Positions 20,329 through 32,230 of a stretch of 64,000 nucleotides of DNA are shown one piece after another (position 1 is the first letter of the stretch; each line of letters starts with the position of its first letter). Below the pieces are notes generated by a model that had not been told where the DNA came from, did not search any database, and saw only the letters and a list, made by a program, of their open reading frames with translations. The stretch is from contig JBBHKE010001618.1 of the NCBI GenBank assembly GCA_037447655.1, positions 62,001 to 126,000 on the forward strand. The letters are read 5' to 3'. The translations under genes were made by a program, and so were the position numbers. This DNA is from Zygnema cylindricum. Lineage: Eukaryota; Streptophyta; Zygnematophyceae; Zygnematales; Zygnemataceae.

Positions 20329-20990
20329 TCATCCTCAAATAAATATATGGAGTGATTAGAACTAATTCGGATATACCCAAAACCCGTCAAAAAATTGTCC
20401 AGCTTTATATTCGATTGTGGTGGGGCTTACTTAAGCCCATAAAGTGAATTTGTCAGTTTGCATACCTTGCTTTCTTCCCCACTTTCCACGAATCCTTCCA
20501 GTTGTCTCATTTTAATTTTTTCTTCCAACTCTTCTTGTAAGAAGGTCATTTTAATATCTATCTGGTGTATTTCCATATCTTCTAATGCAGTTAAACATAA
20601 GAGGGAAATCTGACTACAGGTGCGAAGGTTTCTACATAGTCTATTCCTTCTTTCTCAGTATAACTTTCAGCAACCAACCTAGCTTTATATCTTTCAATGG
20701 TTTTATTTGGGTTTAGTTTAAGCTTAAAAACCCACTTACATACAATCCCATTTTGATCCGATGGACAATCTACCAACTCCTATACATTGGCTTCTATGAT
20801 GGAGGCCATTTTTTCATTAATAGAAGTGATTCACCAACTACTTTCAAGGTATTTATGGCCACTACTTTTTGAGGTATTTGTGGCCTCTAAGTATGTGGTT
20901 CATATGGGTGAGACATCTTTGTGAATAGGTTATTTACTTGTTTTTCTTGAAGACATTTACTACTTTTTCTTTCCTATTCAAAATCTGACG
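20329..20990 (-). pseudogene. Copia I reverse transcriptase, upstream half
   Basis: Minus-strand translations contain [36 protein letters not shown] and, nearest the gypsy element, GFGYIRISSNHSIYLFEDE. The last joins the GVIFIGIYVDD fragment at 7482-7583 after removal of the gypsy insertion. Several stops are present. To the right the linker region (CLQEKQVNNLFTKM) resembles copia J and is cut by the LTR-like insertion at about 20991. Confidence 0.85.
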
Positions 20991-22200
20991 CCGTTATCGA
21001 ACGCTGTTGGTTTTTGAAAAGTTAGTTTTCTAGGTACGCAACGTTTTGTGCGTACACAATATTTTGTGAGTACTTTACGCGATTTTTAATGCGTATGCTA
21101 TCTTGATTTACAATGGGGGTTCAAATGGATTTTTGAATTGGGGGAGTAATGGTTTTAATTCTGTCGAGATGTATGGAACTATCTCAGTGGCGAAAACAAA
21201 CGTAAAGAAAGATAAGTCACATGGAAGTCAAATGTACGGTGGATCGCGAAGCGATCCAATTTGGAATGTTTTGAAAAGGTACGTCGCAGGTACGAATCAT
21301 AATGATGACGAATGGAATTCGAGCTAAATGTGGCGTGAGCATCATTGAGTGAAAAGGACGTCGCCAAGACAGACTAATTTAGATGAGGTGACGTTAGATC
21401 GTCAAGTGGATTGTGTGACCATGTGACACGACTTCAATTATGCCGAATAAGAGCTACGGACGGCGGCGCCGTCATTTTGGTGAGAGATCCGTAATTGCGT
21501 CTATCACACGGTATTTATTTTGGACGGTCTAGATTCTTTTGACGAAATTCGTGAGGTTTGTAAATATTTGCAACAGTGTTTTGTCCTATGTTTATTTGTT
21601 TTTAGTGTAGATCTATTTATTCTGACATATCTAAAGTATTCGGGTATACTGACATTAATAGAGGTAGTTGATAGATTTCGTACGGCTGGTATGTCTTCGT
21701 ACAGTCAGAAGTAAGCTGTAGTGTATATTTGTTGGACATCGTCATTTTTGGACTTAGGAACTTTTTGTACCAAATCTGTTTTTAGTCAATTTTGGGAATT
21801 TCATTTGAGAATTGCTTTCAGATCTATTGGCAGAATTATCTGAAATTTTGCATGTGTGTTCCTCCTTGTAATGGCGATATTGTGATAACTTTTTAGACCT
21901 AGTGTGTGTCTTTTTGCTTGGAGTTTCATTGTGAAGTCGATCAGATTTATCAAAGTTTTGGCAGGCTGTTTTTCTGCAACTTAGACTGGGTGATGTGATA
22001 ATTCTGTTTGGTATATTTATATGAAAATTTGTGGGAATAATTATTGGTGTAAAAAAATCTGTTCATGTAGTTTCAGCTTGTTTTTTTTATTCTGTAGAAT
22101 TCTGAGAGGATTCAAAGTAGGCTGCTTTTGGGGTAGTCTGTGATGGTTCCGAGGGTAAATCCATGGCTGAAAATGGCTATGGACAACAAAGGCATCTTTG
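20991..22200 (+). repeat. LTR-like insertion, third family, solo copy in copia I
   Basis: Copia I coding sequence stops at about 20990 and resumes by 22263. The intervening 1.2 kb has no copia homology. Its last 300 bp match 34540-34965, with shared GATCAGAT/CTGAGTTTATCAAAG, a CTGTTTTTCTGCAACTT block and the terminal CATGGCTGAAAATGGCTATGGACAAC. No gene is supported. I read it as a solo LTR of an unclassified family; the exact ends and target duplication are not clear. Confidence 0.55.
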
Positions 22201-22262
22201 GGTTTCATTTAGGAGGATTTAAAGATCCTCTATCTTTCAATTTTGGTGTCTCATTAAGTTGC

Positions 22263-24058
22263 TCATCGGTTTCCACTTTGTATTGTGTCGTTACCTAGGG
22301 TTGTTGTCCTATCTTCCTTCTTCTTTGGTAGATCTTCAGATTTTTCCTTTCCTTCATCTTCCTTCTGTTTATTTTTAAAGTCAAATTCATAAAACTGATC
22401 TGGTTCAAATCTGATTTTGACTTCCTTATTATATTTGAATGGATAAATGGACTTTACTTCATTCATCACCACTACGTGTTTAACCAAAATGATATCTCTC
22501 TTTTTCAAATCATACACTCGGTATCATTTTTTGCTCTCATCATATCCTACTAGATATCTTGGTTTCCTTCTTCCCTCTAGCTTCCATTTAGTTTTATCGG
22601 AATCCAAAATGTAGACTGGGCTTCTGAACACTCTTAGACTAGACAAATCTAGCTCTTTTTGTGTCCACCTCTCATACCGAGTTTACTCCTTATTTGATGA
22701 AGTTAGAACTCAATTTTTGATGAAATTAGCATAGTTCATAAAATCGGCTCAAAAATTGCAACTTTATTCTCTTATCAGTTAGCATACTTTTGGATATATC
22801 CTCTAAAATTCTATTCACTCTTTTTGCTACTCCATTTTGTTCCGGATTATAAGGAAGAGTTTTCTCATGATGGGTTGATTCTTCTTTAAGAAATTCTTCA
22901 AATTCCCTTGAGGTGTATTCTTTCCCACTATCACTTTTTATCTCTTTTATAGAGGTTTCATGTAGTTTTTCACTCTATACTTTATACTCTTTGAAAACAT
23001 CTCAATACCTCTAACTTATGTTAGAGAAAGTATAACTTAGTGTATCTTGACCAATCATTTGTGATGGTTAACATCCATCTCTTCCCCCCATGTGAAGCAT
23101 ACCTAATATGTCCCTAAACATCAATGTGAATTAGATCCAATACCTTCTCTCTTCTAAATGTGGTTGCCTTTGGAAATGGAAGCACATCTAGTGTAATCTT
23201 CTAAGGTCTCATCATCCTCAAAAGAAATAACATCCACTTTTCCATTTTTTTTTTTTTTTTATTCTATCTAGATGCACATCCCCTAACCTTTTTTGCTAAA
23301 GCATCATAACACTTGCACATGAACAGATAACACTATTTTATTGCAGAGTACAATTACAAACATTCCTTGACTGCCCTTCTCAGCTATGAGATAGACCTCA
23401 TTATTCGAGCTTGTTGTGAAGATTTCTCTCCTAGCTCCTGTTTCAAACTCCTTTTCATCTATGACAGTTGTAGAGACGAGGTTCTTGCTAAGTTGTGGGA
23501 TGTAAAGAACAGCTGAGAGTGTTACAATTGAGGTTTTTCCATCAACAAGAACTTTTAAGTTAACAGTTTCAACAAGACTTGTGGATTCTACTCTACCATC
23601 TCCTTACTCTATCTCCTATGTTGGGATCTTTCTTAGTTTAGTGAAATACCTCTTATCTTTGCACATGTGTATTGAGGCCCTTGAGAGTATTATCCACCCA
23701 TACTCAGGTGGGTCCCTATTACCTCCAAAAGCACACTTTTATCTCCGTGGTATGTTGACATGCATGTCAGTAGTTTTTGGGTTAAGAAAAAGCTTCTCAA
23801 GCTCTTCTTCCAATCCAGTTGCTTTGCCTCTTCCTCATCGTGAACTTAAGTCAAGAAAGTTTTTTTCTTTCCTCCATCCCTTAAGGTTTCTTGTCCATCT
23901 TTGAATTGGAGATCTGCAAGTTTAACAAAGTCTGCTATATAGTGTTCCGGTTTCTTCCAGAAGTGGCATAATGTTCCTCGAGGATTTCATCTCCCTTGTC
24001 GATCAAACTTGACCCCTCCTTATTCTCTTCCTCCAAAGTTTCGATAGGGATCTTTCCT
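22263..24058 (-). pseudogene. Copia I integrase, protease and Gag 3' part, degraded
   Basis: From left to right this runs backward through the element. First is the post-integrase region (22263-22517: YDLKKRDIILVKHVVVMNE, matching copia J YDLKREDIILVKHLVVMDE). Then come integrase remnants, the GAG-pre-integrase region and a Gag zinc-knuckle remnant (HYIADFVKLADL) near 23900. Stops and frameshifts are frequent. The fragment ends at 24058, where copia J starts; Gag continues at 30524 beyond it. Confidence 0.8.
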
Positions 24059-25115
24059 TGAAACTGTGAGACCTCCATAAGTCCTCAGAGTGGACAGCTT
24101 CGAAGAGCCTCTAGGATAACTTTGACCCCTTTGTGTTTCAGCGAAAACAACTGCCTCCCTGGCAGACAAAAACTATGACCACCTGAACTCTTGTGAAGGC
24201 AAGACTCCCCTGAGTCTATAGCATAATGAATCTCTGAATTTGCTTCCTTGAGCAGTAAGTTATGGAGGGTCAAAGTTGACCTTTTGTACAAAAGCTCTCT
24301 GGGAGAGAGGGTCCTATCTCCTAATTTTTCTAAGTCCTATCTCTCTCACAGACTCTATCAACTGATGTACGGAACTAATCAGGTTATAGTTCCGTACGCA
24401 AAAGTACAGCTGCCGTTGTACTTTATGTACAGACATTGTACGACATGGCCTAAATGTCAACACATGTCATATCCGGATTCGGTGCCATAATCTCCGGAGA
24501 TTCCACGATCCAATGTAATTTTGCCACTTGTCATTTGATGTGGCGATGGCCACAAACCGCCAAAATCTTCTTCCGCGATCTCGGCGCTAATTTCGGCAGT
24601 CCGATTAAATTCGGATTTAATCGTAGCCGTAATAAATACATGCGCGATATTCGTTTCACTTAAGAAATTAATGCGCGGTATTGATTTCTTGTCCGTACCG
24701 TAATCCGTACTTTATACATTACCGGATCTATGTATCCCGTAATCAATTACTGTTAAATGATTTATCCTACGTATACATATTAAAATAAATATCAAACTAT
24801 ATAGTACGTAACACTAGTTCTAGAGTTAACGGCTAAGGCTGTTGGCTATTTACTATCTACCGGCCGGTAGGTACAGGGATCAAATCTTGTGGCCGGCACA
24901 TATCTTTAATATAAAATAAACCCCTAACTAATATAAATTTCACGTAAACCTCTGGATAGCCTAGGTAGCCATGGCTCTAGCTCCCTCTCCAATTTCTCAG
25001 TGACTGCGACAATTTTGAGAGTTGGAGAAAGACGTTAGAGGTAGACTGCCTCAACTTCTTTCTATATTTCTATTTAGACCTAGAAAATACTAAAAATGGA
25101 CCATTAATTTCTACA
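24059..25115 (-). repeat. Copia J 3' LTR
   Basis: 1,057 bp, TGAAACTG...TTTCTACA on the plus strand, so TGTAGAAA...CAGTTTCA on the element strand. Nearly identical to 29472-30523. Confidence 0.9.
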
Positions 25116-25128
25116 CTCCTCTTATTTT

Positions 25129-26612
25129 CTAGTCAATCTTTAATTTCAGACCGCACTTCTCCCTGCAGAAAATTAGCTTAAGGGAAGGAACAGGTTTGGT
25201 CATCATATCTGCTACCATCTCACTATCTGGTCTGTACTCTAAACTGATTATTTTTTTTTCTACTTTCTCTCTAACAAAGCTGAGTCTGATGTCCATGTGT
25301 TTGGCTTTAAAATGATGTTTAGGATTGGCAGAAATAGCGATTGCTGCCTGATTTTCACAAAACATTTTCTGCACACCACTCTTAAGGTGACCAAGCTCAC
25401 TAAGCAAAGACTTGACCCACATCAATTCTTTTACAACAGAGCAAGAGGCCATATACTCAGCCTCCATTATGGACTGAGCAATAACCTTTTGTTGTTTGCT
25501 ACTCCAACAGCAAGCCCCATCACCCACATATAATACATATCCAGAAGTGCATCTCCTCATCGGAGCATCACTATAGATGGCATCACTCCAAGTAGTGATG
25601 TCGGTATTCTCCCCACCCAAATACAACCATAGATCCCTAGTTCCTATCAAATATCTAAGGACACTCTTAGCTGCCTCCCAATCCTTCTTAGTGGGAGCAT
25701 TTAGACTTCTACTCAGCACTCCTACAGCTGCAGCTAAATCCGGCCGGGTACAATTCATAAAATAGATTAGACTTCCCACTACTTGCATGTAAGGAATAGT
25801 CTACATGAACTTCTGTTCTTCAAGAGATAATTCCTCGTCTAAGACTATGACTCCTTCTTCCATACTCCCCTCACTTCCCCTCTTCAACTCCATTGGAGTT
25901 GTACAACTATTAGCTTTATCCATTTGAAATTTTTCAAGCATGTTCCCTATTTGCTTTGCTTCTTTTGAGTCAGTCTTATAATTTTTCTTTTTCGGTCTCT
26001 CTCTACTTGAATTCCCAAAATATATCTTGCTTCCCCCATATTCTTCATTTCAAATCTCCCCTTAAGATCGGTTTTCAGTTTATTAATTTTTTCCATTGAT
26101 TTACTTAAAACAAGCAAATCATCAACACAAATTGCAATAAATATAAAACCTTCCTCATCTTCGAAAACATAGATTGAGTGATCTGAGCTGATCCAAATAT
26201 ATCCCAGACCGGTAAGAAACTCATCAAGCTTCTTATTCCATTGTCGAAGCGCCTGTTTCAAACCATAAAGAGATCTAATCAGCCGGCATACCTTACTCTC
26301 CTCTCCTTCCTCCACAAAACCTTCGCGTTGTCGCATGAAAATCTCCTCTTCCAATTCTCCATGCAAAAAGGTTGTCTTGATGTCCATCTGGTGCACTTCC
26401 ATGTCTTCCGCTGCTGCTAAACTGAGAAGTATGCCGACGGAGGGAAATCTGACCACCGGGGCAAAGGTTTCCTCGTAGTCAATTCCCTCCTTTTGTGTAA
26501 ATCCCTTTGCCACTAATCTGGCCTTGTAACGCTCGATTGTGTTATCTGGGTTCAGTTTTAATTTGAAAACCCACTTACAACCGATTGGTTTCCGGTTAGG
26601 TGGACAATCCAC
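25129..26612 (-). pseudogene. Copia J reverse transcriptase and RNase H
   Basis: Two open blocks. 25947-26612 is RT ([51 protein letters not shown], catalytic box ICVDDLLVLSKS). The usual YVDD reads CVDD: both aspartates remain but the tyrosine is replaced. 25129-25788 is RNase H (LIYFMNCTRPDLAAAVG, DITTWSDAIYSDAP, SGYVLYVG, QSIMEAEYMA, KHMDIRL), ending just before the polypurine tract. A short damaged stretch with stops (25789-25946) separates them. Confidence 0.9.
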
Positions 26613-26618
26613 CAGCTC

Positions 26619-28327
26619 TCAAGTATCAGCTGCCCTGATTGAGGCCATCTCCTCATTGATGGTTGTCTTCCACAGGTTTCTTTTTGGACAAGTCATAGCC
26701 TCACCATAAGTTTGAGGTTCATCTTGATGAGATAGTTTTGTTACCTTGTTATTAACCTGTTTTTCTTGCAATCTTTTGCTACTTCTCCTCCCCCCCTCAA
26801 AATCTGAGGCCGGAATAGATGGTTCTCGTGGATTCTTTCGAACAAACTCAACTTCTCCCCTATCCTTTGATTTCGAATCAATTCCCACCATGTCTTCCGC
26901 TTTGGGTAGAGTTGTCACTGGAGTTTCCACAGCCGAGTCCTTTTCGGTCTGATTTGTACCTGCAAGAATGTCATCATCTCTAAAACATGGATAGTTTGAA
27001 AGCTCAAAGTCATCGGAATTTTTTGACTCAAATCTGATTTTTACTGACTTCGTATATTTGAAGGGATCCACAGACTTTCCTTCATCCATAACTACTAGAT
27101 GCTTTACTAAGATTATATCTTCCCTTTTTAGATCATAAACTCTATATCCTTTAAAATCCTCATGATATCCTAATAAGTATCCCGGTTTTCCTTTAGGATC
27201 TAGCTTCCAATTGGACCGATCAGTATCTACACTGAATACTTGACTGCCGAAAACCTTTAAGTGAGATATGTCTGGTTTCCGGCCTGTCCATCTCTCATAA
27301 GGTGTTTGGTCTTTTATAGCTGAAGTAAGAACTCTATTTTTGAGGTAATTAGCACAGTTCATTGCTTCTGCTCAAAACCTTTTTCCTATCTACTTATCTG
27401 ACAACATACTTCTAGCACTATCACTTAGTGTTCTATTTAACCTTTCACCTACCCCATTCTGTTTCGGGTTTTCTGGGACTGTCTTTTGGTGATGGACCCC
27501 ATCTTCCCTCAAAAAATCCTCAAACTGGTTAGAAGTATACTCTCCACCATTGTCACTCCATATTCTCTTAATTGGAGTTTCATGGAGTTTTTCGCTCCAT
27601 GCTTTATATCGTCTAAAACAATCCTGAGCTTCTGACTTGTTTTTCAAAAAATACACCTGGGAATACCGAGACCAATCATCAGTGATAGTCATCATAAATC
27701 TCTTCCCCCCTGGTTAGGGCACTTAAGCCAGTCCCCAAATATCTGTGGGTACTAGATCTAGAATTTTTTCTCCCTTATAAGTGGTTGTTTTAGAAAAAGG
27801 TAATCTGTGTGTTTTACCTTGAGCACATCCACTACAATCACTTATATTATCATTCTCACTGAACTAAATCCCTTCCACCACTCCCATTTTTTTCATTTCT
27901 CTTAACTTATCTAGATTCACATGCCCAAGCCTGTTATGCCACATCATAATATCATGAACACCAGCATAATAAAGTTTCTTCTTTTCATTACTTAAAACCA
28001 GCCTAAACATCCCATGGCTACCTTTCTCAGCAATGAAATAGACATCCTCCTCAAAACTAGCAGTAAATTCTCCTTCCCTAGTGCTAGTAAAAAAACCCTT
28101 ATAATTTAATACAGATGTAGAGATGAGGTTTTTGTTCAGCTCCGGAATAAACAATACATCGGAGAATGTTAATATGGATGCCTTTCCTTCTACTAACACT
28201 TTCAGATCTACCGATCCTACAAGAGTAGTGGTGACTATCCTCCCATCCCCGTACTCTATCTCTACGGTGGGAATATTTCTTATCTTAGTGAACAGGTCCC
28301 TATCCTTACACATGTGCATGGAGGCAC
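26619..28327 (-). pseudogene. Copia J protease and integrase, with lesions
   Basis: 27864-28319 holds the protease remainder and the GAG-pre-integrase block (MWHNRLGHVNLDKLREM). 27390-27695 is the integrase core with all three acids in context (TITDDWSRY, WSDNGGEYTS, NGVGERLNRTL). 26619-27362 is the integrase C-region. At 28319-28332 the protease catalytic triplet is split: WIVD is in one frame and GASMHM in the next, so an indel breaks the D-S-G motif. Further stops lie at about 27720 and 27365-27390. Confidence 0.85.
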
Positions 28328-29407
28328 CTAATCTACAATCCAGCCTGCTTCACCTTTCAATCCACCGTAAGCACATTTCTGCCTTCGTGGAATTTCGACC
28401 TCGTTTTTTGCCTCCAACTCATCATCCAAAAGGAGTTTATCGTCCTCGTCCTCGGATTCCGCCTCATGTACCTGTGTCACAAGGGCCTTTTTCTTTCCTC
28501 TCGGGGTACCACCTTTCTGCCCCTCTTTTAACCGAAACTCGGTTATCTTAGTGCACTCTGCCATATAGTGCCCTGGTTTCTTACAAAAATGACATAAACC
28601 TTTGGGAGCCCTTGGTCCAGACTCGTCGGTCTGATTTTTCTGCTCCCTCCCCCCATAGTTTCCGACCGGTTTCCGGGAATCCTTGTACCTCCAATCGGTC
28701 GCAGTTGCCAAGGCTTGACCACTCTTTCCTCCCTTTCGGATCTCAATCGTATTCTCCCGAACGAGAATCATCCCTACCACTGAGTTCCATATCCACCTTG
28801 AGTCCGGCAAGTCCTGCACACGGTTGACTATGTTTTCGAACTCATCGGGTAACTTCATTAGTAAATAGTTAGCCTTTTCCTTTTCACTAAAATCTTTTCC
28901 CACACTCTCTAGCTCCATAAAGAATATAGCAAGCTCATTGCAAAAATCCAACATCTTCCCAATTTTTTATACATACTCCTTAACTTTTTGATCAGCTAAC
29001 TGTTGTTGCTAAATCGTACCACTTCGGTACATCTCTATGAGAGCCATCCAAAAATCGGATGCCCTTTCTACCTGTAAATGGGGACATGCAAGTCCTTGAG
29101 TGAGATGGCGTAGGATGAAGTGTTTTGCCGCCATATTGTTGAAGTCCCAGGTTTCAGTATCATTCTCCTCGTTCCTCGGAATAGGTAACATGAATGCCGA
29201 ACCAATTGCTATTGGTGTGGTCGCCTCCTTCTCCTTTCCTTTGTCCACCACCTCTCGTTCTTTTGTTTCCTCCGTTGAAGGTGGATCCTCTTTTCTAGTG
29301 AATCTGCTTCCTCCAAACCCTGGAGGAATTCCAAGACTTGATGGACGCCCCAACCGTCCACTCACTATCCCCCAAAACCTTTTTTCGTATAGAGCTCCTA
29401 TCATCAT
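28328..29407 (-). pseudogene. Copia J Gag
   Basis: 29009-29407 is the N-part (GFGGSRFTRKEDPPSTEETK, NNMAAKHFILRHL). 28328-28954 is the C-part, with a CCHC zinc knuckle CHFCKKPGHYMAEC and an acidic tail before the protease. Between them are TAG and TAA in frame. In copia I the aligned positions are Glu (SLEQQQ) and Tyr, which shows the stops are mutations rather than a recoded glutamine codon. Confidence 0.85.
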
Positions 29408-29456
29408 GCTTTCCCACTATATGAAGCATGTTCCATTAAAGATTTATACTCTTGAG

Positions 29457-29471
29457 GGTGGGCCCATAACC
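29457..29471 (-). promoter_or_regulatory. Copia J primer-binding site, half-tRNA iMet type
   Basis: The plus strand reads GGTGGGCCCATAACC, directly abutting the 5' LTR. This is the anticodon stem-loop sequence of plant initiator tRNA-Met (CAT anticodon inside), not its 3' acceptor end. So minus-strand synthesis would be primed by an internally cleaved tRNA, as known for Drosophila copia, yeast Ty5 and Volvox Osser. Confidence 0.8.
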
Positions 29472-30523
29472 TGAAACTTTGAGACCTCCATAAGTCCTCA
29501 GAGTGGACAGCTTCGAAGAAGCCTCTAGGATAACTTTGACCCTTTTGTGTTTCAGCGAAAACAACTGCCTCCCTGGCAGACAAAAACTATGACCACCTGA
29601 ACTCTTGTGAAGGCAAGACTCCCCTGAGTCTATAGCATAATGAATCTCTGAATTTGCTTCCCTGAGCAGTAAGTTATGGAGGGTCAAAGTTGACCTTTTG
29701 TACAAAAGCTCTCTGGGAGAGAGGGTCCTATCTCCTAATTTTTCTAAGTCCTATCTCTCTCACAGACTCTATCAACTGATGTATGGAACTAATCAGGTTA
29801 CAGTTCCGTACGCAAAAGTACAGCTGCCGTTGTACTTTATGTACAGACATTGTACGACATGGCCTAAATGTCAACACATGTCATATCCGGATTCGTTGCC
29901 ATAATCTCCGGAAATTCCACGATCCAATGTAATTTCGCCATGTGTCATCCGATGTGGCGATGGCCACAAACCGCCAAAATCTTCTTCCGCGATCTCGGCG
30001 CTAATTCCGGTTGTCTGATTAAATTCGGATTTAATCGTAGTTGTAATAAATACATGCGCGGTAATCGTTTCACTTAAGAAAAAATGCGCGGTATTGATAT
30101 CTTGTCCGTACCGTAATCTGGACTTTATACATTACCGGATCTATGTATCCTGTAATCAATTACAGTTAAATGATTTATCCTACGTATACATATTTAAATA
30201 AATATCAAACTATATAGTACGTAACACTAGTTCTAGAGTTAACGGCTAAGGCTGACGGCTATTTACTGTCTGCTGGCCGGTAGGTACAGGGATCAAATCT
30301 TGTGGCCGGCACATATCTTTAATATAAAATAAACCCCTAACTAATATAAATTTCACGTAAACCTCTGGAGAGCCATGGTAGCCATGGCTCTAGCTCCCTC
30401 TCCAATTTCTCAGTGACTGCGACAATTTTGAGAGTTGGAGAAAGAAGTTAGAGGTAGACTGCCTCGGCTTCTTTCTATATTTCTATTTAGACCTAGAAAA
30501 TACTAAAAATGGACCATTAATTT
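29472..30523 (-). repeat. Copia J 5' LTR
   Basis: Matches 24059-25115 almost base for base, with scattered differences such as CTTTG/CTGTG near its start. Homology ends at CCATTAATTT (30523); the last five bases of the other LTR are missing. Confidence 0.9.
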
Positions 30524-31349
30524 ATTTTTCCGTTTCTCCTCATCACGCTTCTGCTAATCAGATCTTGCATACAATGCGTGTTAACTTGGACTCCCACTCT
30601 TAAACTTTATGGTGCTCTCTTTCACTAAAGGCATTCCAACTATATCATCCCAATTCCAATTGCTATCTCCTATATCGTGCAAATCGGATAATGATATTCT
30701 CATACTTTTCAGGTAGTTTCATCATCAATGTATTTATTACTTGTCTCTCAGACCATGAGTTAAAGTTTTCTTGATAATGCTCCTAAATCATGGCAATAAT
30801 CATTCATACTTCCTCCATTATAAGTATAGGTTGCTATCTTCTTTTCTGCCATTTGTTGCTGCTCCAATGATCCACTCTTATAATTTATAACAAGTGATAC
30901 CAAAATTTGAGTGGAAGATCTGATAAACATAAGGGGAATCGCATTTCCCAACACTACATATTTGATAATTAATAGCTTAGCAACCTTATCTTTTTATCTC
31001 CACTTTTTATACTCTAACCGTTCGGTCTGATTTTTTGTCGCCATTGGTGCCATTATCGTCCTTGAAAATGGAGTCTCTCGAGCTGCAACTCGTCCCTTTT
31101 CTCCTTCTATGACAATTTTCTCCCCTTCCTCGCCATCATCAGTTATGGTGGTAGATGTTTTGGTGGCTATAGTGCTGGAGGTGCCAAAAAAATATGTTCC
31201 TCCAAACCCAGGTGGAGGTGGGCATCGAATTTGTCTGGACAATATGCCCGATTAGTACTTCTCAAAGAGTTCTCCCTCCGACATCATTTCCTAAATAAAG
31301 AAAGTTTGATCAATCAAATATGGGCACCTTAGAGGGTGTTCCCATAACC
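30524..31349 (-). pseudogene. Copia I Gag N-part and primer site
   Basis: 30994-31242 encodes CPPPPGFGGTYFFG and KNQTERLEYKKWR; 30760-30954 encodes YKSGSLEQQQMAEKKIATYT. Both align with copia J Gag. Downstream Gag is displaced to 24058 by copia J. At 31335-31349 GGTGTTCCCATAACC abuts the LTR: the same half-tRNA iMet primer site as copia J with two mismatches. Confidence 0.75.
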
Positions 31350-32230
31350 TGCAATTAAGTGGTCTCCATTGGCACATAAAATGAGCAGCATACTTAAAAC
31401 CTATAGGATAATATATTCCCCTTCAACTTTCCCACTGAATAAATGTCTTCCAAGAAAAAAACATTATGACCACCATCACTTCTGTGAGGAAAAGACTCCT
31501 TTGAGTCCAATGCAAGAAGAATATGTGAATTTGCTCGCCTGAGTAGTAAGTTAATGGCAGGTTAAAGATGACTTTATAGTTACAAGCTCTGTTATAGAGA
31601 GGTATCCAAACTTCACTAAGTCTTGGTACGCCTACTCACCACTACCTACTAATTAACCCTAATCGAATAGGAACATTGTACAATAGAAGAAAGTACAGTG
31701 GGTGATGTATTTATTGTATGGCCATTGTACGACATGGCCTTCAAGGTGACGCCTGCCAAATTGGGAGCCATGGTTCCTCCTCCCATCTTCTCCCGTATCC
31801 AATAATGTGACGCCAGGTGGCATCGCGTGACGCTTTCTCTAAAGGCCGCCAAAAGCTTTTTCCGGGTGGCGGCTACAATGATGGGCGTCTGATCAATGTA
31901 TTTACACGGCTCGGATTCCCGTCCGTTCATGAATTGTCTCATATACACGTCGTCGTCATTTCGGTGCAAATTTGTCGTTGCGTCAATGTTTAAGTATTCG
32001 TGAAACCTTTCAAGTGTATCGTTTTGAGAATGCCTTATTCGATATGGCGTACGTCTACAAAGTAGTCGGCAGACTCAAGTTAAAATCCGGGCGTAGACAA
32101 CATTTAGGTAAAATTGCCCTCTACTTGAGTCTGCCACCTTCTAAATGAAACAACAGCCATGGCGTACCTTTGATCCTCTATTTCTCTTTCTAGAGTCTAA
32201 CTAAAATAGGAAAGTGAAGTATTAATTACA
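31350..32230 (-). repeat. Copia I 5' LTR
   Basis: 881 bp on the plus strand from TGCAATTAAG to ATTAATTACA. Shares CCCACTGAATAA, the GACTCCTTTGAGTC block and AGTAAGTTA with the other copia LTRs here. It abuts an oppositely oriented LTR at 32231. Confidence 0.75.

Larger units (their letters stand above)
24059..30523 (-). mobile_element. Copia J, nested LTR retrotransposon
   Basis: A 6.5-kb minus-strand element with near-identical LTRs (24059-25115 and 29472-30523), a half-tRNA primer site, Gag, protease, integrase, RT and RNase H in copia order, and a polypurine tract (AGAAAATAAGAGGAG on its strand, next to 25115). It lies inside the Gag of copia I, a relative of the same lineage; the Gag sequence resumes in frame when it is removed. 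The right LTR lacks the final CTACA of the left one, and I see no exact target duplication. The similar LTRs suggest recent insertion, yet the coding region already has several stops. Confidence 0.9.

Noticed and set aside
28980-29030. Alternative genetic code (UAR read as glutamine)
   Set aside because: Several stops could be glutamine codons, but in copia J Gag the stops align with Glu and Tyr of copia I, and another stop sits at an expected Trp. Ordinary mutation fits better.
29450-29475. Initiator tRNA-Met gene
   Set aside because: Only the anticodon-arm sequence is present, abutting an LTR; the acceptor, D and T arms are missing. It is a primer-binding site.
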